Positions 1 through 12,500 of a stretch of DNA of 64,000 bases are shown in pieces. The notes below the pieces were generated by a model. The model worked only from the letters and a program-made list of their open reading frames with translations, was not told where the DNA came from and did no database searches. Source of the DNA: Ptychodera flava (lineage: Eukaryota > Hemichordata > Enteropneusta > Ptychoderidae); the NCBI RefSeq assembly GCF_041260155.1, contig NC_091935.1:7059501-7123500 (forward strand), written 5' to 3'. Within the stretch, counting starts at the first letter, position 1. Each line of letters starts with the position of its first letter. A program made the position numbers and the translations under genes.

Positions 1-466
1 TACTACTGTTTTGGATTCAGTTTTATTCTCCATGAAGGTGGTTTCATAAAACCTGTCCATCACCAACCCTTAAACGCCCCCATTGCTTACCACTATGGTA
101 TATCCATAGAAATGAGAGGTTTTAAACCATTGCAGAGCTTTTGAAGACATGCAGTTTGAATCTTCGGTACTTTGGACAGGGCTGTGATAATATATCTGTA
201 GGTGTCTTTCAGGAGTAACCACTGACATTGTAGCCTAGGGTGACAGGACTACCTCATTTTCTTTCATCATTTTGTGGTTGCCAAGGACATAGTACATCCA
301 ACTTTCCAAACTTTCATTTTGTCATAGGTCACTAACGTTCAAGCAACATGGCACAAATAATTACTGTATCCACAGTCTGCTTACATAAATTTGTATGCTG
401 AAATAATGCTATGAAAAAAACTTGCAAGATTGTTACATCTTTTACGTTTTATTTAACTTGTACCAG

Positions 467-1213
467 ACACAGGCAGCTGTCAGTAAAGTACAATCGCTGA
501 TGGAAACCAGACAGGATGCTGTTGGTTTGAAAGTGGGTGTTAAAACAAGAGGCTGTAATGGACTGTCATACACTTTGGATTTTGTCAAGGAGAAACAAAA
601 ATTTGATGAAGAAGTTTTTCAGGATGGTAAGCAACCGAGCATGGACCTATGATAATTTCCTAAACAAAGAAATATATGATCTTCGGAGCATTAGTGTTGA
701 TACAGCTTTTAAAGAGATTTGGAGCCAGTGTTACAGAATCCATATCAAATTTTTCAGCTCAGCCATACTTCAAGTGGTCATGCATTGCCTCAGAATGTAA
801 AGACTTGTGATTCATCATTCAGAAATATTCATTTTCACCTAGCATACTCTGCCTCATAAGCTTACTTACAACTGATCCACGTTCTCACCCGATCCAAAAA
901 TCACACAAAAAAGAATGTTAAAAGCAAGCTTTTTAGCTCTCCTTGTTAGCTCTCCCACATGTCAGTTTTGTTGGAATTTACAAATCAATCTATCAGTCAT
1001 TAAGGCATTAATCTGAAAGCGAATTGATAATTGTAACTGTATATTCGTCTTAAATTTTCTACAGGTGTGCGGGTACTCATAGATGCCAAAGCACAGATGT
1101 CACTTCTAGGAACAGAAATGGACTTTGTTGAAAACAAACTCAGTAGTGAATTTGTGTTCAATAACCCAAACATCAAAGGAACTTGTGGATGTGGAGAAAG
1201 TTTCAACATATGA
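467..1213 (+). CDS. ISCA1: ISCA1, iron-sulfur cluster assembly 1 (last two coding exons; 5' part outside window)
   Basis: ISCA1 is a mitochondrial A-type Fe-S carrier that acts with ISCA2 and IBA57 in 4Fe-4S assembly. Two coding exons are visible. Exon 467-626 follows a CAG acceptor and ends at a GTAAGC donor after CAG GAT G. Exon 1065-1213 follows ACAG and ends in TGA. The reading phase joins cleanly through a split Gly codon. The first exon carries the RGCNGLSYTLDF block. The second carries GTEMDFVENKLSSEFVFNNP and the terminal GTCGCGESFNI, so all three cluster-binding cysteines are present (one in RGCNG, two in CGCGES). Similarity to human ISCA1 is very high. The N-terminal mitochondrial targeting exons are not visible in positions 1-466 and presumably lie upstream of the window. 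The last exon is followed by a 3' UTR of about 1.4-1.5 kb. Assignment as ISCA1 rather than ISCA2 is confident. Confidence 0.95.
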
Positions 1214-2756
1214 CATCAGTGGATCTTTTTTAGAGATGAGTTTTATAGCATGGACATTTACAAAAGATTTTCATCATGTACTCTGGGAACAGATTGTGTG
1301 TACAGCTTCATCGGTTGAAACAAATACATCTGTCTGCCTTTTATCTCAGTGCACAGCTTAATACAATAAATCTTACATTTTAAAGAGCAAGTTTAAGTGT
1401 TCTAAAGAATATATTTGAAAAGATTAATCTTTTTGCCATAACATTTATAAGTAAAACATAGAGGTGAATGTACCTAGGTGTAATAGTAAAAATGCTTACC
1501 TTTGCATTAGTAATGGTATAGCCCCTCTGCTTTCTATGATGTGTGATCTTTACTGATATGAGTTACTCTGTCCCACTGGTGGAGTAACTGTGTATAAGTG
1601 AAATAGGGAAGAGGGATCTTTGAAACACCCTAGGTAATGTCTAGGAGTTAATAATCCTGAATCAGGTCATATATACCACTATATATATGGTGGGTCAGGC
1701 TTGAGGGGGTCAAGCTTTTATTGCTAGCTTTGAAAATTTGTGAATAGTTGCATGCTGTTGTTCTTCATTATTAAGTGTAAATCAGAAATGCTCAAAATGC
1801 TCACTAAAATCACCAAATGATGGAGTGCAAGTTAATACAACAGAGGAAATCAATGGAGACAGCTGCAAGTTACAGCATCAATTGCCTTCTGTAATTTTTT
1901 TCAATTTTAAGCTATTTATTTGACAGAGAAAAGAGCAAAGAATGTTATCTTTTGCAGATGATATACAAGTCTCCTTAGTGATTTGTATAGAATTTCCAAA
2001 CCTCATATTTTATGTACAATGTTGAATGGTTTGATCTAAGATTGCAGTACATGTGCTTTCTTTAATCCATGTACTTTCAAAAGTTAGCCAATCGTGAAAA
2101 TCATTGATAGTCTGTGAATATCTGAAAAGGAGTCATTTGACTGTAATACTACATAGAATATATTGACTTTGAATGTTTGGTTTGTGTTCGGGTATCTGTA
2201 TACATCTTACAAGTACAATGTACCAGTCAGTTGGTACATTGAAACCATTTGTCTATGAGTGATGCTTCAGAACATCTGGCTATTCATATATGAATTTTTT
2301 AACCATATTGTATTGAATCTAGATGTTGTGATCCTTGCCATGCAGTAAGGTATACTGCTACTGGTTAGGGTGGAACTAAAGTCTCCGTTTAATATTTTAC
2401 CAAAATCAAAATCTGAATGAGGTATGTATGTTCTGCCCATTGTGACTGTTCAATGGAAATAATGTGCATTCAGTATGGATTACTACATTGCATAAGTAGT
2501 ATTTCTTCAATGAACTGCTGATTCGCATAGTATTGTTTCAATTGAGTCAAATTATTCATGATCATATAATGCAGCATTAGATAAATGTAAATTTGTGGAT
2601 TTCAAAAATAAAATTTTTATTTATTTATTTATCATGAAGTCTGTGTGGATTGTGTGTTTCATACCGTATATAGGAATCTGAACATGCCTGTTGAAAAGTC
2701 ATGCACTGTTGAAAACTTGTTATTCATATCACTATTTGAAAATGTTCTGAAATAAA
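1214..2756 (+). other. ISCA1 3' UTR (inferred) with two poly(A) signals
   Basis: No coding sequence is seen. Two AATAAA hexamers on the + strand, at 2607-2612 and 2751-2756, are candidate poly(A) signals. The extent is inferred from these signals only. Confidence 0.5.
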
Positions 2757-3010
2757 ATGAATTTACCTGGGCAAATGGTGTGCGCCCTCTTGTGGTCATT
2801 TTATTTAAAATTCTGTGACCTGCATTTCGACATGGAGGAGAAAGATAAAAGTATTTACAACCTAGGCGTGCAGTAGGATATACAGTTTACAATGTAGAAG
2901 ACATACATTATCACTGTAAACTGTACTTTGTCATTGTTCTGAGTAACAAATAGTCAACAATGATCTATGTCAATAATGTTCTAATGCTGATTGAGTGTCA
3001 TTGCAGGTGC

Positions 3011-3074
3011 AAAACTTTCCACATATAACAAATAAATATTTATTTATTTATTTATTTGTTAAAACTTTCCACAT
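3011..3074. repeat. 36 bp (ATTT)n-rich near-palindrome flanked by 14 bp direct repeats
   Basis: The 14-mer AAAACTTTCCACAT occurs at 3011-3024 and again at 3061-3074. Between them is a 36 bp near-palindrome starting with AACAAATAAATA and ending with TATTTATTTGTT. This looks like a small insertion with a target-site duplication, or a slippage or repair product. Confidence 0.7.
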
Positions 3075-3918
3075 GATATTTTAAAGACTCATCGAAAATA
3101 CATTTTGCATAGTTTTTATCCAGAAATCAATTAAGTTTTAAGATTAATTCCACAAGAAACCCTGGTATTCTGTCTGATCACATTGCAGTATGTATAAAAG
3201 GCTGGACTTAACCAATTCCATGGCAATAGACTAGTGTATATGGGTGAAAGGTCAGTGAATTTATTGATACTGTGATCCTATCTTTGTAGGTCACGCTGTT
3301 TATAGTCGTGCAAGAGTAGAAATACTCTAATATACAACATGAATACTCAACAGACCAGAAACTATTATTATGTAGTAATCCCAAATTCTGGACTCAGCTG
3401 TTGCAATGTTTATTTTATTACATGTGCAGTATGATATGTTATTAATGGCATATTGCTGGCAGGACATACTCAAAATTCTATGTTGCAAAAGTGCAAATTC
3501 TTGCTTGAGATAAGCTACAGCACAAGAAGTACACAAGTCAGTGAATATGCTAGCCAGTTTAACAATATCTGATCAAAATGGATTAATACTAAAGGACGAC
3601 ATAGACACTTGGTTGTCCACTTATCAGATAAGCTCTTATTATACACCTATGACAAAATGGGATCTAAGAATACAAGGCTGTAAGGTCATGTAGGGGTCAT
3701 GAAGATAAACCAATGGTACATTCTACTTGCATACACACAACACTGTGAAACCTTCCATTGATTGTTTCACTTCCTTAATTAAATGACATGTGAGCCAAAT
3801 AGAAACGTTATTTTACACCATTAGCTTGGTCTTTTACTAGTGTTTCCTTGTGTGTAGGACCATTCGTTCTATTTGAAACAATTGGGGTGGATCAATGTCT
3901 GGTGGTTGCACGTAAAAT

Positions 3919-4010
3919 CTAACCCTTTCGCCACAATGGTTTGGCCCAAATCTATTCTTATCAATGATGTTATGGACTTGTTTATAAGGAATTAGGGGTG
4001 AACAGGTTAA
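3919..4010. mobile_element. Short TIR element (MITE-like), family 1 copy a
   Basis: This is about 92 bp. The left end reads CTAACCCTTTCGCC, and the right end in reverse complement reads TTAACCTGTTCACCCC. The interior shares recognisable sequence (CACAATGGT, then ACTTGTTTATA) with a second copy at 62581-62678. A more diverged copy may lie at 8383-8477. Confidence 0.6.
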
Positions 4011-4291
4011 GTTTAAAGGCTTAATGCAAAGAACATGGAGAGAAATTTACAGGGCCATTTGTACCATAGCAGTAGCTATGGCATTAGTGTAAAATTATTA
4101 TAAGGCAAGAAATTCATGGCCATAAAGGCACGAAACTACTCTACACTACACTATGGCCCTTAAATTTCTTGATAAAGAGACCATTTCTGATTACCAAAAT
4201 CTAGAACACATGAATACTCAAACTAGGCAAGTTTTGACTTCTCAGTCAGAAACAAACACATTCTCTCAACAGTTTCGTGCACATAGATCAC

Positions 4292-4311
4292 TTTATTAAA
4301 TACAATTTATT
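4292..4311 (-). terminator. Candidate R3HDM4 poly(A) signals
   Basis: Two TTTATT hexamers on the + strand (4292-4297 and 4306-4311) read AATAAA on the minus strand. They are the first good pair found downstream of the R3HDM4 stop codon. They would give a 3' UTR of about 2.3 kb. RNA evidence is needed to confirm this. Confidence 0.4.
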
Positions 4312-6559
4312 GAACAGCGTGTACAGGAAGTTTATAATATGATTAATGTTTGACAAAGTCTCACATTTGTTCATTATACTCTCACAGAAATCTATATTGA
4401 CATAATTGCAGAATATAAACACAGCTACATTAGACAGGATTTTTGTCAAATGAATGCAAAACTTCTGTGAACAATTTGTAATTCATTAATTCAGTTACCT
4501 GAGGGTGAAGAATTCTGTGTCTAACAAAATATCAAAGTGAAAGATACAGAGTGGCATGTACTGGAATAGTTCAAGCATGCAGACATTACAGGTACAGAGA
4601 TGACAAAGTTGATTTTAAAACTTACAGATATGTTCTATCTTAGATGAAAGAGTGCCCATTGATGATGCATGCTTTTGTCTCTATATGAACTTGCGGTGCA
4701 AAAACGGAGGACCTTGTACAGAACAAGACAATTTTTAATCCTGTTGTGACAGCTAGAACAGGGGAAACAGTTCTCACAGCGTGGTACTTTCAAAATGACT
4801 CTCAATATTACACAACTTTTACAATAGACCCTGGTATATTAGAATATGAGAATACTCACAAGGAGATTTAACTTCACAACGTGTTTTACAGTGGAAAACA
4901 TTATGGGGTATGCTGTCTACAGATGACACATTAAAAGATATGTTACAGAGAGACAAGAATTAATGGGGTTTAATCAGATACAGGTAAAATGACAGCAACG
5001 GTCAAGGGAAAGTTAATATACACATACATGTCCTTTTACAGTGAATATTCAAGACATCTTGTGCAAATCAGAGGTATATGTCTGTTTATACTGTTGTCCT
5101 GGAAAAAGTTTATTTCAGATCTGGATGCAAGTACCTGCCTTCCGAAATGCAGTGAGCCAAGGTTTACAAATCGAATGCCCTATTCCACCAAGTGATAAGA
5201 AAATTGTCAGTTTGTTGGGAATGATGTGGATGACAGGTACTACAGTAAGTAAATAATTTCATGGCTTTCCGGCATGTCATGTTTGAAAAAATAATGCACA
5301 ATGTACCATATAGAAGGATTCGATCCACATTTCAAGTATGATCCAAACGGAAAGACGTTCCAATAATGACTCTGATAAAATGGTTGTTTCTCGGAGCAGT
5401 CGTTTTGAATTTGAGAAAATAAACTGGTGATCGTTCATAACATCTATTTTCACACTTGTCTCTTCAAAGTCAAATGATACATAATCAAATGATTACAAGA
5501 ACAGTCCATTAGATGATAAGGTATTATTTAAAACAACTAACAAGGCTCTCAAAAAGTGATATTATGAACTCTGGCAGTCAAGTGTGGTGTTACAAAGTGA
5601 AAATTTTAGGCAACCACTCAAGATGATAGTTGATGGTTGATATGTAAGGTTTTGCTTCACAAAAATATATATTTCATAATCATATGAGTATTTGATATCG
5701 ATGGCTAATATCTCTTACAATGGATAAGGATGAATGTAATAAAATATAATATTTTATCACCCTGACTGAATGTTTCTGAGGGGCAAAAGAAATTCTATTT
5801 CTTTGATGTGTAATAATGCCAATTTGTTTATTTCAGATTGAGTTAGACAGAATGAGCTAAAAGAGATCTTTTTAAGTTTACTGATGAACAAATGACCTCC
5901 TTAATTTTTAAAGGAAGACTTTTCAAGTTTGTCCTGGATCAGATGTTTAAATAAAATCAACTGTTTTGAAAATAAAATTGAGAACATAAGAAAGTCTACG
6001 ACTTCATCTGAACGTGACGTCGTGATACAGTTGCTTTTACTGTATCTCTTGACTGGGTGATTTTATCTGTTAACTGAATCTTTCAAGGAACTCGGAAAGT
6101 TTCAGATCAGGTGGAAGGAATTCCTTCTTGTTGTTTACTACTTCAGTGTGACGAGTTCCTTCATAGTCAGCACCTAAAGTGGATAGAATATAAATAGAAT
6201 TTTATACAGCACTAACGATATCATCAACTGTTGTTCTGTCTGTTTACTACGTTAGTACTACCAGTAGACAGCACTGATGCTATGCCTTGCGATATCAGCT
6301 TTCTTGAGTCAAGCACCAATGTAGAATATGAGATGGGTTGTCTTTGTTGCCAGACACATGTGACTGTTTCTGCAGAGTTTAAGTTGACGAATATTCAAAA
6401 CAACTATGTGCATTGTGTAAAACGTGAAAACAGTGCCTTGATTAATACTGACGTTCAGCTGCCATTGGCCACGTGGTTTACATAGTTGGTGAGACTCTTT
6501 GATTTGTGTTGTGCCGATCATTAAATGATGTTTCCTTTGTGCATATACTAATGTGTACC
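4312..6559 (-). other. Probable R3HDM4 3' UTR
   Basis: This is the non-coding stretch between the R3HDM4 stop codon and the candidate minus-strand poly(A) signals. A + strand reading frame around 5041-5256 has no recognisable homology and no supporting splice structure. No other feature is seen. Confidence 0.35.
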
Positions 6560-9500
6560 TTAATATTGTATGGTTTTGGGAAAAACTTCTGAAATAGGTA
6601 ATGCTCCACAAGCGAGATCATAAATCATAGTTCCTATGACTACTTTATTGTCACCATCAGAAAGACAGAAGTCAGACTCCCTGTGTACATAGACAACATT
6701 TACTGTCCACTTACTCATAGAATGAAGATCCAGGTACTGACACACAGCATGCAGCAGTAGTCTATCATAACTACTTGGCAGCACGGAGACATACACCGAG
6801 TCTGGACTCATAGTGAACCATGACAGTACATCATCCTCGATGGTTTCCAATGTTCCCTGCAGATGACACAACATGACACAGTTAGCTATACGCTGTCATG
6901 ATACTTCTTTCAAGTAGCTTTTGAATTATGATTAGGGTTTTTTCAGCCGCACAATATCAGAGGAATCAGTATTGCAAATGAACGATATAAGAAATTTACA
7001 TGGTAGTGTAGGGGCGACATACAGTGTAAGAAAGGCACTCGAGAGCAATTCTAGCAATCAATTGAGATGTATTTGTATGCAGAGTTTACACTCTTCAATC
7101 ACATTTTAACTACAATTGACCAATGCAGCTGAAGCATACCTTAGGCAGGTGTCTTCTGTGCAACAAAGCTTTCAATTTTCCACTGATTCTCCTGAAACAC
7201 TGTTCTGGAGTGAACGCTGGATGTTCTGCAACACAGCAAGAGTACTGCTGTCAGATGGAGTGACAATTGTTGACAACATACATGTACAGCATTCTTATTT
7301 TTGCCTTGCAGAAAAAGCTATTGTGATAATTGTGTTTGACCTGTTTCACGGTCACTCATTACTCCTGTGATAACAATAGGTCATTTTTATTGATCAACAG
7401 CTTGTACAAGTTATACCCTTGGGCATCCTGTACATACGAACTTATCAAATGCCATGATGCATCTCGTACACCCGGTTACCAAAGAAAACAAGTAATATAT
7501 TGAAGAAACCTAGTAACGATACAGCTTTGTACTAGGGTTTACAATTGTAATACATGCGTTCAAATTCAAATAAGTGGTACTACCGTACTGTAATTACAGT
7601 GGCATATCTAAACTGTTGTTGAATTTGGTCAAAGTTCAACCCTTTGAGCGCCAAAGTCAATTTTTGTTACCTTTACAAAATGTACCCCAGTCAACATTTT
7701 TCAGATTTTTGCCAAAATTTTGATAAGAAACTGTAGCCAAGGAAATTTTATGTCCATTTGGTTCAAAATTATCAAAAAAATTGCAGAAAAATTCATAAAA
7801 ATTTGTAAAATGTAGCACTCAAATTTTGATGGGAAAAATTACAGCACTCAAAGGGTCATGAGTATGAAATGATAAAAAAATTTCAAGTTATGATGTTAAT
7901 CTTTGGCAGATTTGAGGTTCTAGTAATAGGCTACCATATAAGTATCATTTGATCAGTGACAATCTGAGGAATAAAGAGTGATGTTGTCTAGCAAGATGTA
8001 CCTAGGCGTTTATCAGTGATTTCCCCTTCAGCGCGGTCAGCTTTAGCTTCTTCATTGCTCTTGGTTAACTTCTCCTTCTTTCCTTCAAGACTCATCAGAA
8101 ACACCTCTTGCTCTTCTTCAGGATGATTGATGAAATCATTCCAAATCTAAAATTAATGTAAAACAGGGTCATCAGGGCACATGCAGTGCCCCTCTGGGTC
8201 ATCGGGGCACATTGAAAATGCACCCCTCACGTCATTGCTCAGTTTTTGTTGAGCAATAACGACAACTATCTTCACATGAAGGAGAGAAGGCTATCCTGAG
8301 GGAAAAACAAAACAGTCAAGAGTTGTAAATGGAAGAGAAAAAGACAGAATAGCACAGTTATTGTGCTCTATGGAAACATCTCTCAACCCTTTCCCCACCA
8401 GAGAATGGTGGAACCACATTGTTATCACTGGGCTGGATGGTTTCATAGACATGGAAATGGAGTGAACGGGTTAAACACCATGAGTTGCTGCTTTCAAGAT
8501 TAATATTAATATTGAGGCATGACCTACCGGTACAAGTTAGGCGTATCAACATTGGAAAAATTCAGTAAAGAACATTTAGAAAGACATAGAGACAAGATAT
8601 TTCACGTACATTTGGTAGGAAAGCAATTACGAATTTCAAGTAATTGTAACAGGCAGGATTTCAAGTAACTGTAACAGGCAGGATTTTACTGATAAACAGG
8701 TCAACATTAGAAACAGTGTATCCTCTAACTGACAACATTTCTGAACTCTCTTATTCCACTTTGGAACTTTTCTATTTAAGAATTTCTTTGAGTCAGCCCT
8801 AGGACAGTAAATTCAGCATGTAAAATGTTCTAGAATCAACATGGATATTGCAGGTTTCAGTTTACATAAATATAGCAAGGAGGGCACACTAGTTGAAGTA
8901 TACTTGAGACAATTAATACATTATTTACACAATACAAATGCATACATTTCAAAAAAATTTCGTTTTGTGCTGCAGGCACTAATACCAGTTCCCAACTGTT
9001 AGCACCTGCTTCAAATGCACATGATTTTTGTACAAAAGCTACTTATGTAGTAGAGTTATCTACTTGCAACTGGAATATATGGAAGACTACACACAACACG
9101 CCTTCGATGTCACTTTTATGGTAGACAGGGCAATGTGTGTTGTACACCTTTCTTTCTGCCTGAAGTCCCACTTACCTCCATGCTCTCTTCGTTTGTTAAG
9201 AGTTCACCAAACACAGTCTGATTGGAAGCCATGAAATCATTGATGTTTACTTCACCAAATTCCTCATAATCAACCATTTCTAAGAGGTAGCAGGCTGGAA
9301 AAAAGACAAGACATGTTTTCAACAGTTGTGACTGTGATTAATCAACTCAGTGCTGTACAGTAATTGCAAAAGCTTTAATTCTGTGATGTACAAAGTATAA
9401 CATGCATTGATTATTTACTTCAAACATCACAATTTAAACTTAAGTAAATGGAATTACAGTAACATTCACATTGGTGATGAAGTAAAAATAAAGTGAAAGA

Positions 9501-12500
9501 AAGGTGAGTTTTTAATTCTCGTTAACCTCACAATTAAATTTGCTGAAATTGTAAATCACCATAAACACACCTTTAGAAAGTTTTCTTTTTTAGTCAAAAG
9601 GCATTTCATTACTTTGCGGAAACATAACTGACAATGACCTTGAAAAGATTGTCTGGTTTCAATGAAACTATTTATCTTAAAGTATATTCATGAGTAACTG
9701 ATCGCATGAAATACAAGAACTCACTGTTTTGATATCTCCTAGCATGTTTGTATCCCTTTTCCTTCATGAATGACTGTGGGCGCGGTGATTTTGGTACATG
9801 CTGCTTACGACTCTTGGGTGACTTTGGTGGAATTGCAATGGGGTCTCCATGGATACCTGGAGCATGGCGCTCAATCAACCTGTGATGAAATGGAAACGAT
9901 ACGGATGTTATGAGATGCTACAGCATGTGTCTGGTCTGTATGTGCAACCTGATTGTAGCTCATGACATGTAATTTATCAAAATACCACAGTTGATCTTTT
10001 TTCATGAACACTATCAGACATGTTTGCCACAAAATATTGAATATTAGTTAAGTAGTGAATCAGAGGGAATATTTTGTAATTATCTTTTATGTGTCAAGCA
10101 GAATGACTTATCATTTGAGTACTGTAAATTGAAGAAGCTGCCAGCTCATTTGGCAGTCTAGTTTTGATTACATCATGAAACCCATTTCAAAAATATCACA
10201 ATGCCCTTTTGGTGTCAAAATGACCGAGGTCACATTTGTTTATCATTATGAAAAGTCTGAAATGGACCTAGAAGCACTGCCCGCCAGTCTATTTGCCATT
10301 CTCAATTTCTAAACTAGCATACAAAAATCTTTTCTTACTTTAATCTACTGTCCTCATTTTTTCCTGAGTACAGTTGTACATAACAGTTGAGCTAGTACTG
10401 CCCTAAATTATTTATAGCCTGCATCTGTGACTGCTTGTCGCAAATAACATATGGTGTAATGTTTTTCCTAAATTGTACACAAATTGTTTTACTGTGTTTT
10501 CCACTTAATGGTTAAAGGCAGGGGAGCCTATAAATACCCCCTATCTCCCTGGGGATTCATAATCCAACATGAGTGGCACATGGTAACAACGTCAACGAAT
10601 GCTCCCGAAAATCTGGATCTTTCAACAACCATGGTGTAAATTAAAGCACTGTTCCAACATATTACGTTTTGTGAATACTTGTGGCATCACCCTGTTGGCG
10701 AAATTCTCTCATTTTTTCCATTTTAAGTTGATTTTTTATGCCAAATTGCTTCGATGTTGTGTTCGAAGCGTCCAACGAACAATAGATGAAAGCATTCAAA
10801 CAGCTGCCAATCACGAGGGGACGCGCAAAGGTGCAAACGATCAAACATTTGTTGTGTACATCGGATCGATTACGATGTCAACAATGAATAAACGATTCTT
10901 ACTACTGAACGAAAAAACTTGACCAACGGTTACTGAACACGCGCCTCAATGAATTCAGACACAACGGACTACTTCATGGTTTCAAGCAGATTGCCTCTCC
11001 CTTTTTGTTCGTTGATATGTGTACCTGTAGGCCTATGAATGGGTGATGTTTTCGTTGACCTGCAGTACGATATTTTACGATAGATCGCCTTTGGAAGTAT
11101 GTTGTGGCATAGCCCTGCGTACGATGACGTGTATTCCCGGGGTTATACGGCCTCCCACCACAGCTCTGCTGATTACCATGGACAAACCGGCAACATGCGG
11201 ATCCAATTTGGACGGAGACACGAAAACTACTTTCTAACTGTTTTCCGCCGAAATCAACTCGATTCCGATCTACATGTATGCAGCCTACCCAAACCACTCA
11301 ACCGCTCACAGACTGCGAAAAAAATGCTCTCGTGACATGCAACACCGTTGTTTGTTCGCGATGCACGGTCAATGGCTCATGCAGTGGACGGGCATTGGAT
11401 ACGTTGATGCCACGATTACATGTATACAGGTGCCCATGAGCTTTATTATCAGCATTATTTCCTGTCGGGTCGGGGCGATGAAACTAAATCGTGATTGATT
11501 CATCTCTGTCGGATTTGACCAAAAAGAGACACTTGACATAGATTATGGCATCAAATGTTGACCGTTCAGACTGAAACATGATAGAAGATCTGAAGATCGC
11601 CGTGATCGGTGATGTCGTTCTTCTCTATACGTTTTTCTGAGCTAGTTTTTTACTAATTTGTTCGAGTATTAGCTGACGTTTTTTTGAAAACTTAATCAAC
11701 TTTTCTTTCCCAACCAGGGCACAACATTACCTTTTATACTTTCATGGTAACCTAAGATGAATTAAATCGCAGATTAATAGACTCTTATGTTCTTCCTCGA
11801 TTGTCTGTGACTGATTTTGCTATCTCCATATCGATATTGCGTTCGCACTCGGGTGTCTTGAAACTTACGTCATTCACTGAAATAGTTTTCGGACAAACTC
11901 AAGAAATTCGACAACTACTAACGAATAGTCGGCAAATTTAGAGAGTCAAGCAATAATAATTATGGTCATTTTACCGTCTTTTTTACCATTTTTGCCGTCT
12001 TTAGATAAGCGGACTCGTTTGACGGAAGCAGTATATAACGATCTGAGTTCCCATATTTTTACCCTACCGTGTGAGTGTAGTATTCGAATGAGTGAGATCA
12101 TAATCTTACGCTGTTCCGAGTGGTCTGGAGATTTTTTATAATATACAATAAATTGACCTTATCAAAATTATTGTTTTACATTGCTTGGATATTGATACTT
12201 TTCCCGTACGTTTTGACTGTTGATTTGAAGTCTTTTGATTCTCCATTGGCAGCAGCACATGTACGGTTACAACCGCCATGTGATGACCAGAGTGTGATTG
12301 TAAAGTTGTCGGGAAGTTGTTCAGAAGAAAAATCATTTTGTATTTAGAGGCTTCAGTTCGGGATTTTTCAAGATAAACAAATCATTATACATTTCCTACG
12401 TCTTTGAAACGGGGATTACGGTAATGTGATGAATGTGATGAAAATTTTGTGAACGTCTTTGCAATGTGTTCCCACGATGAGTGTGAACTGATTCTTTGTT

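Larger units (their letters stand above)
2757..4291. other. Convergent intergenic spacer between ISCA1 and R3HDM4
   Basis: This lies between the inferred 3' ends of two tail-to-tail genes. It holds an A/T tetranucleotide insertion with flanking direct repeats (3011-3074) and a short TIR element (3919-4010). I see no gene in it. Confidence 0.5.

Noticed and set aside
4989..5256. + strand frames of 68-71 codons with Cys-rich sequence
   Set aside because: They lie in the inferred R3HDM4 3' UTR, have no homology I recognise, and lack splice support.
11137..11155. Similarity of GTTATACGGCCTCCCACCA to part of the 47091-47184 loop
   Set aside because: Only 17 of 19 bases match and the flanks do not align well. 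It could be chance.
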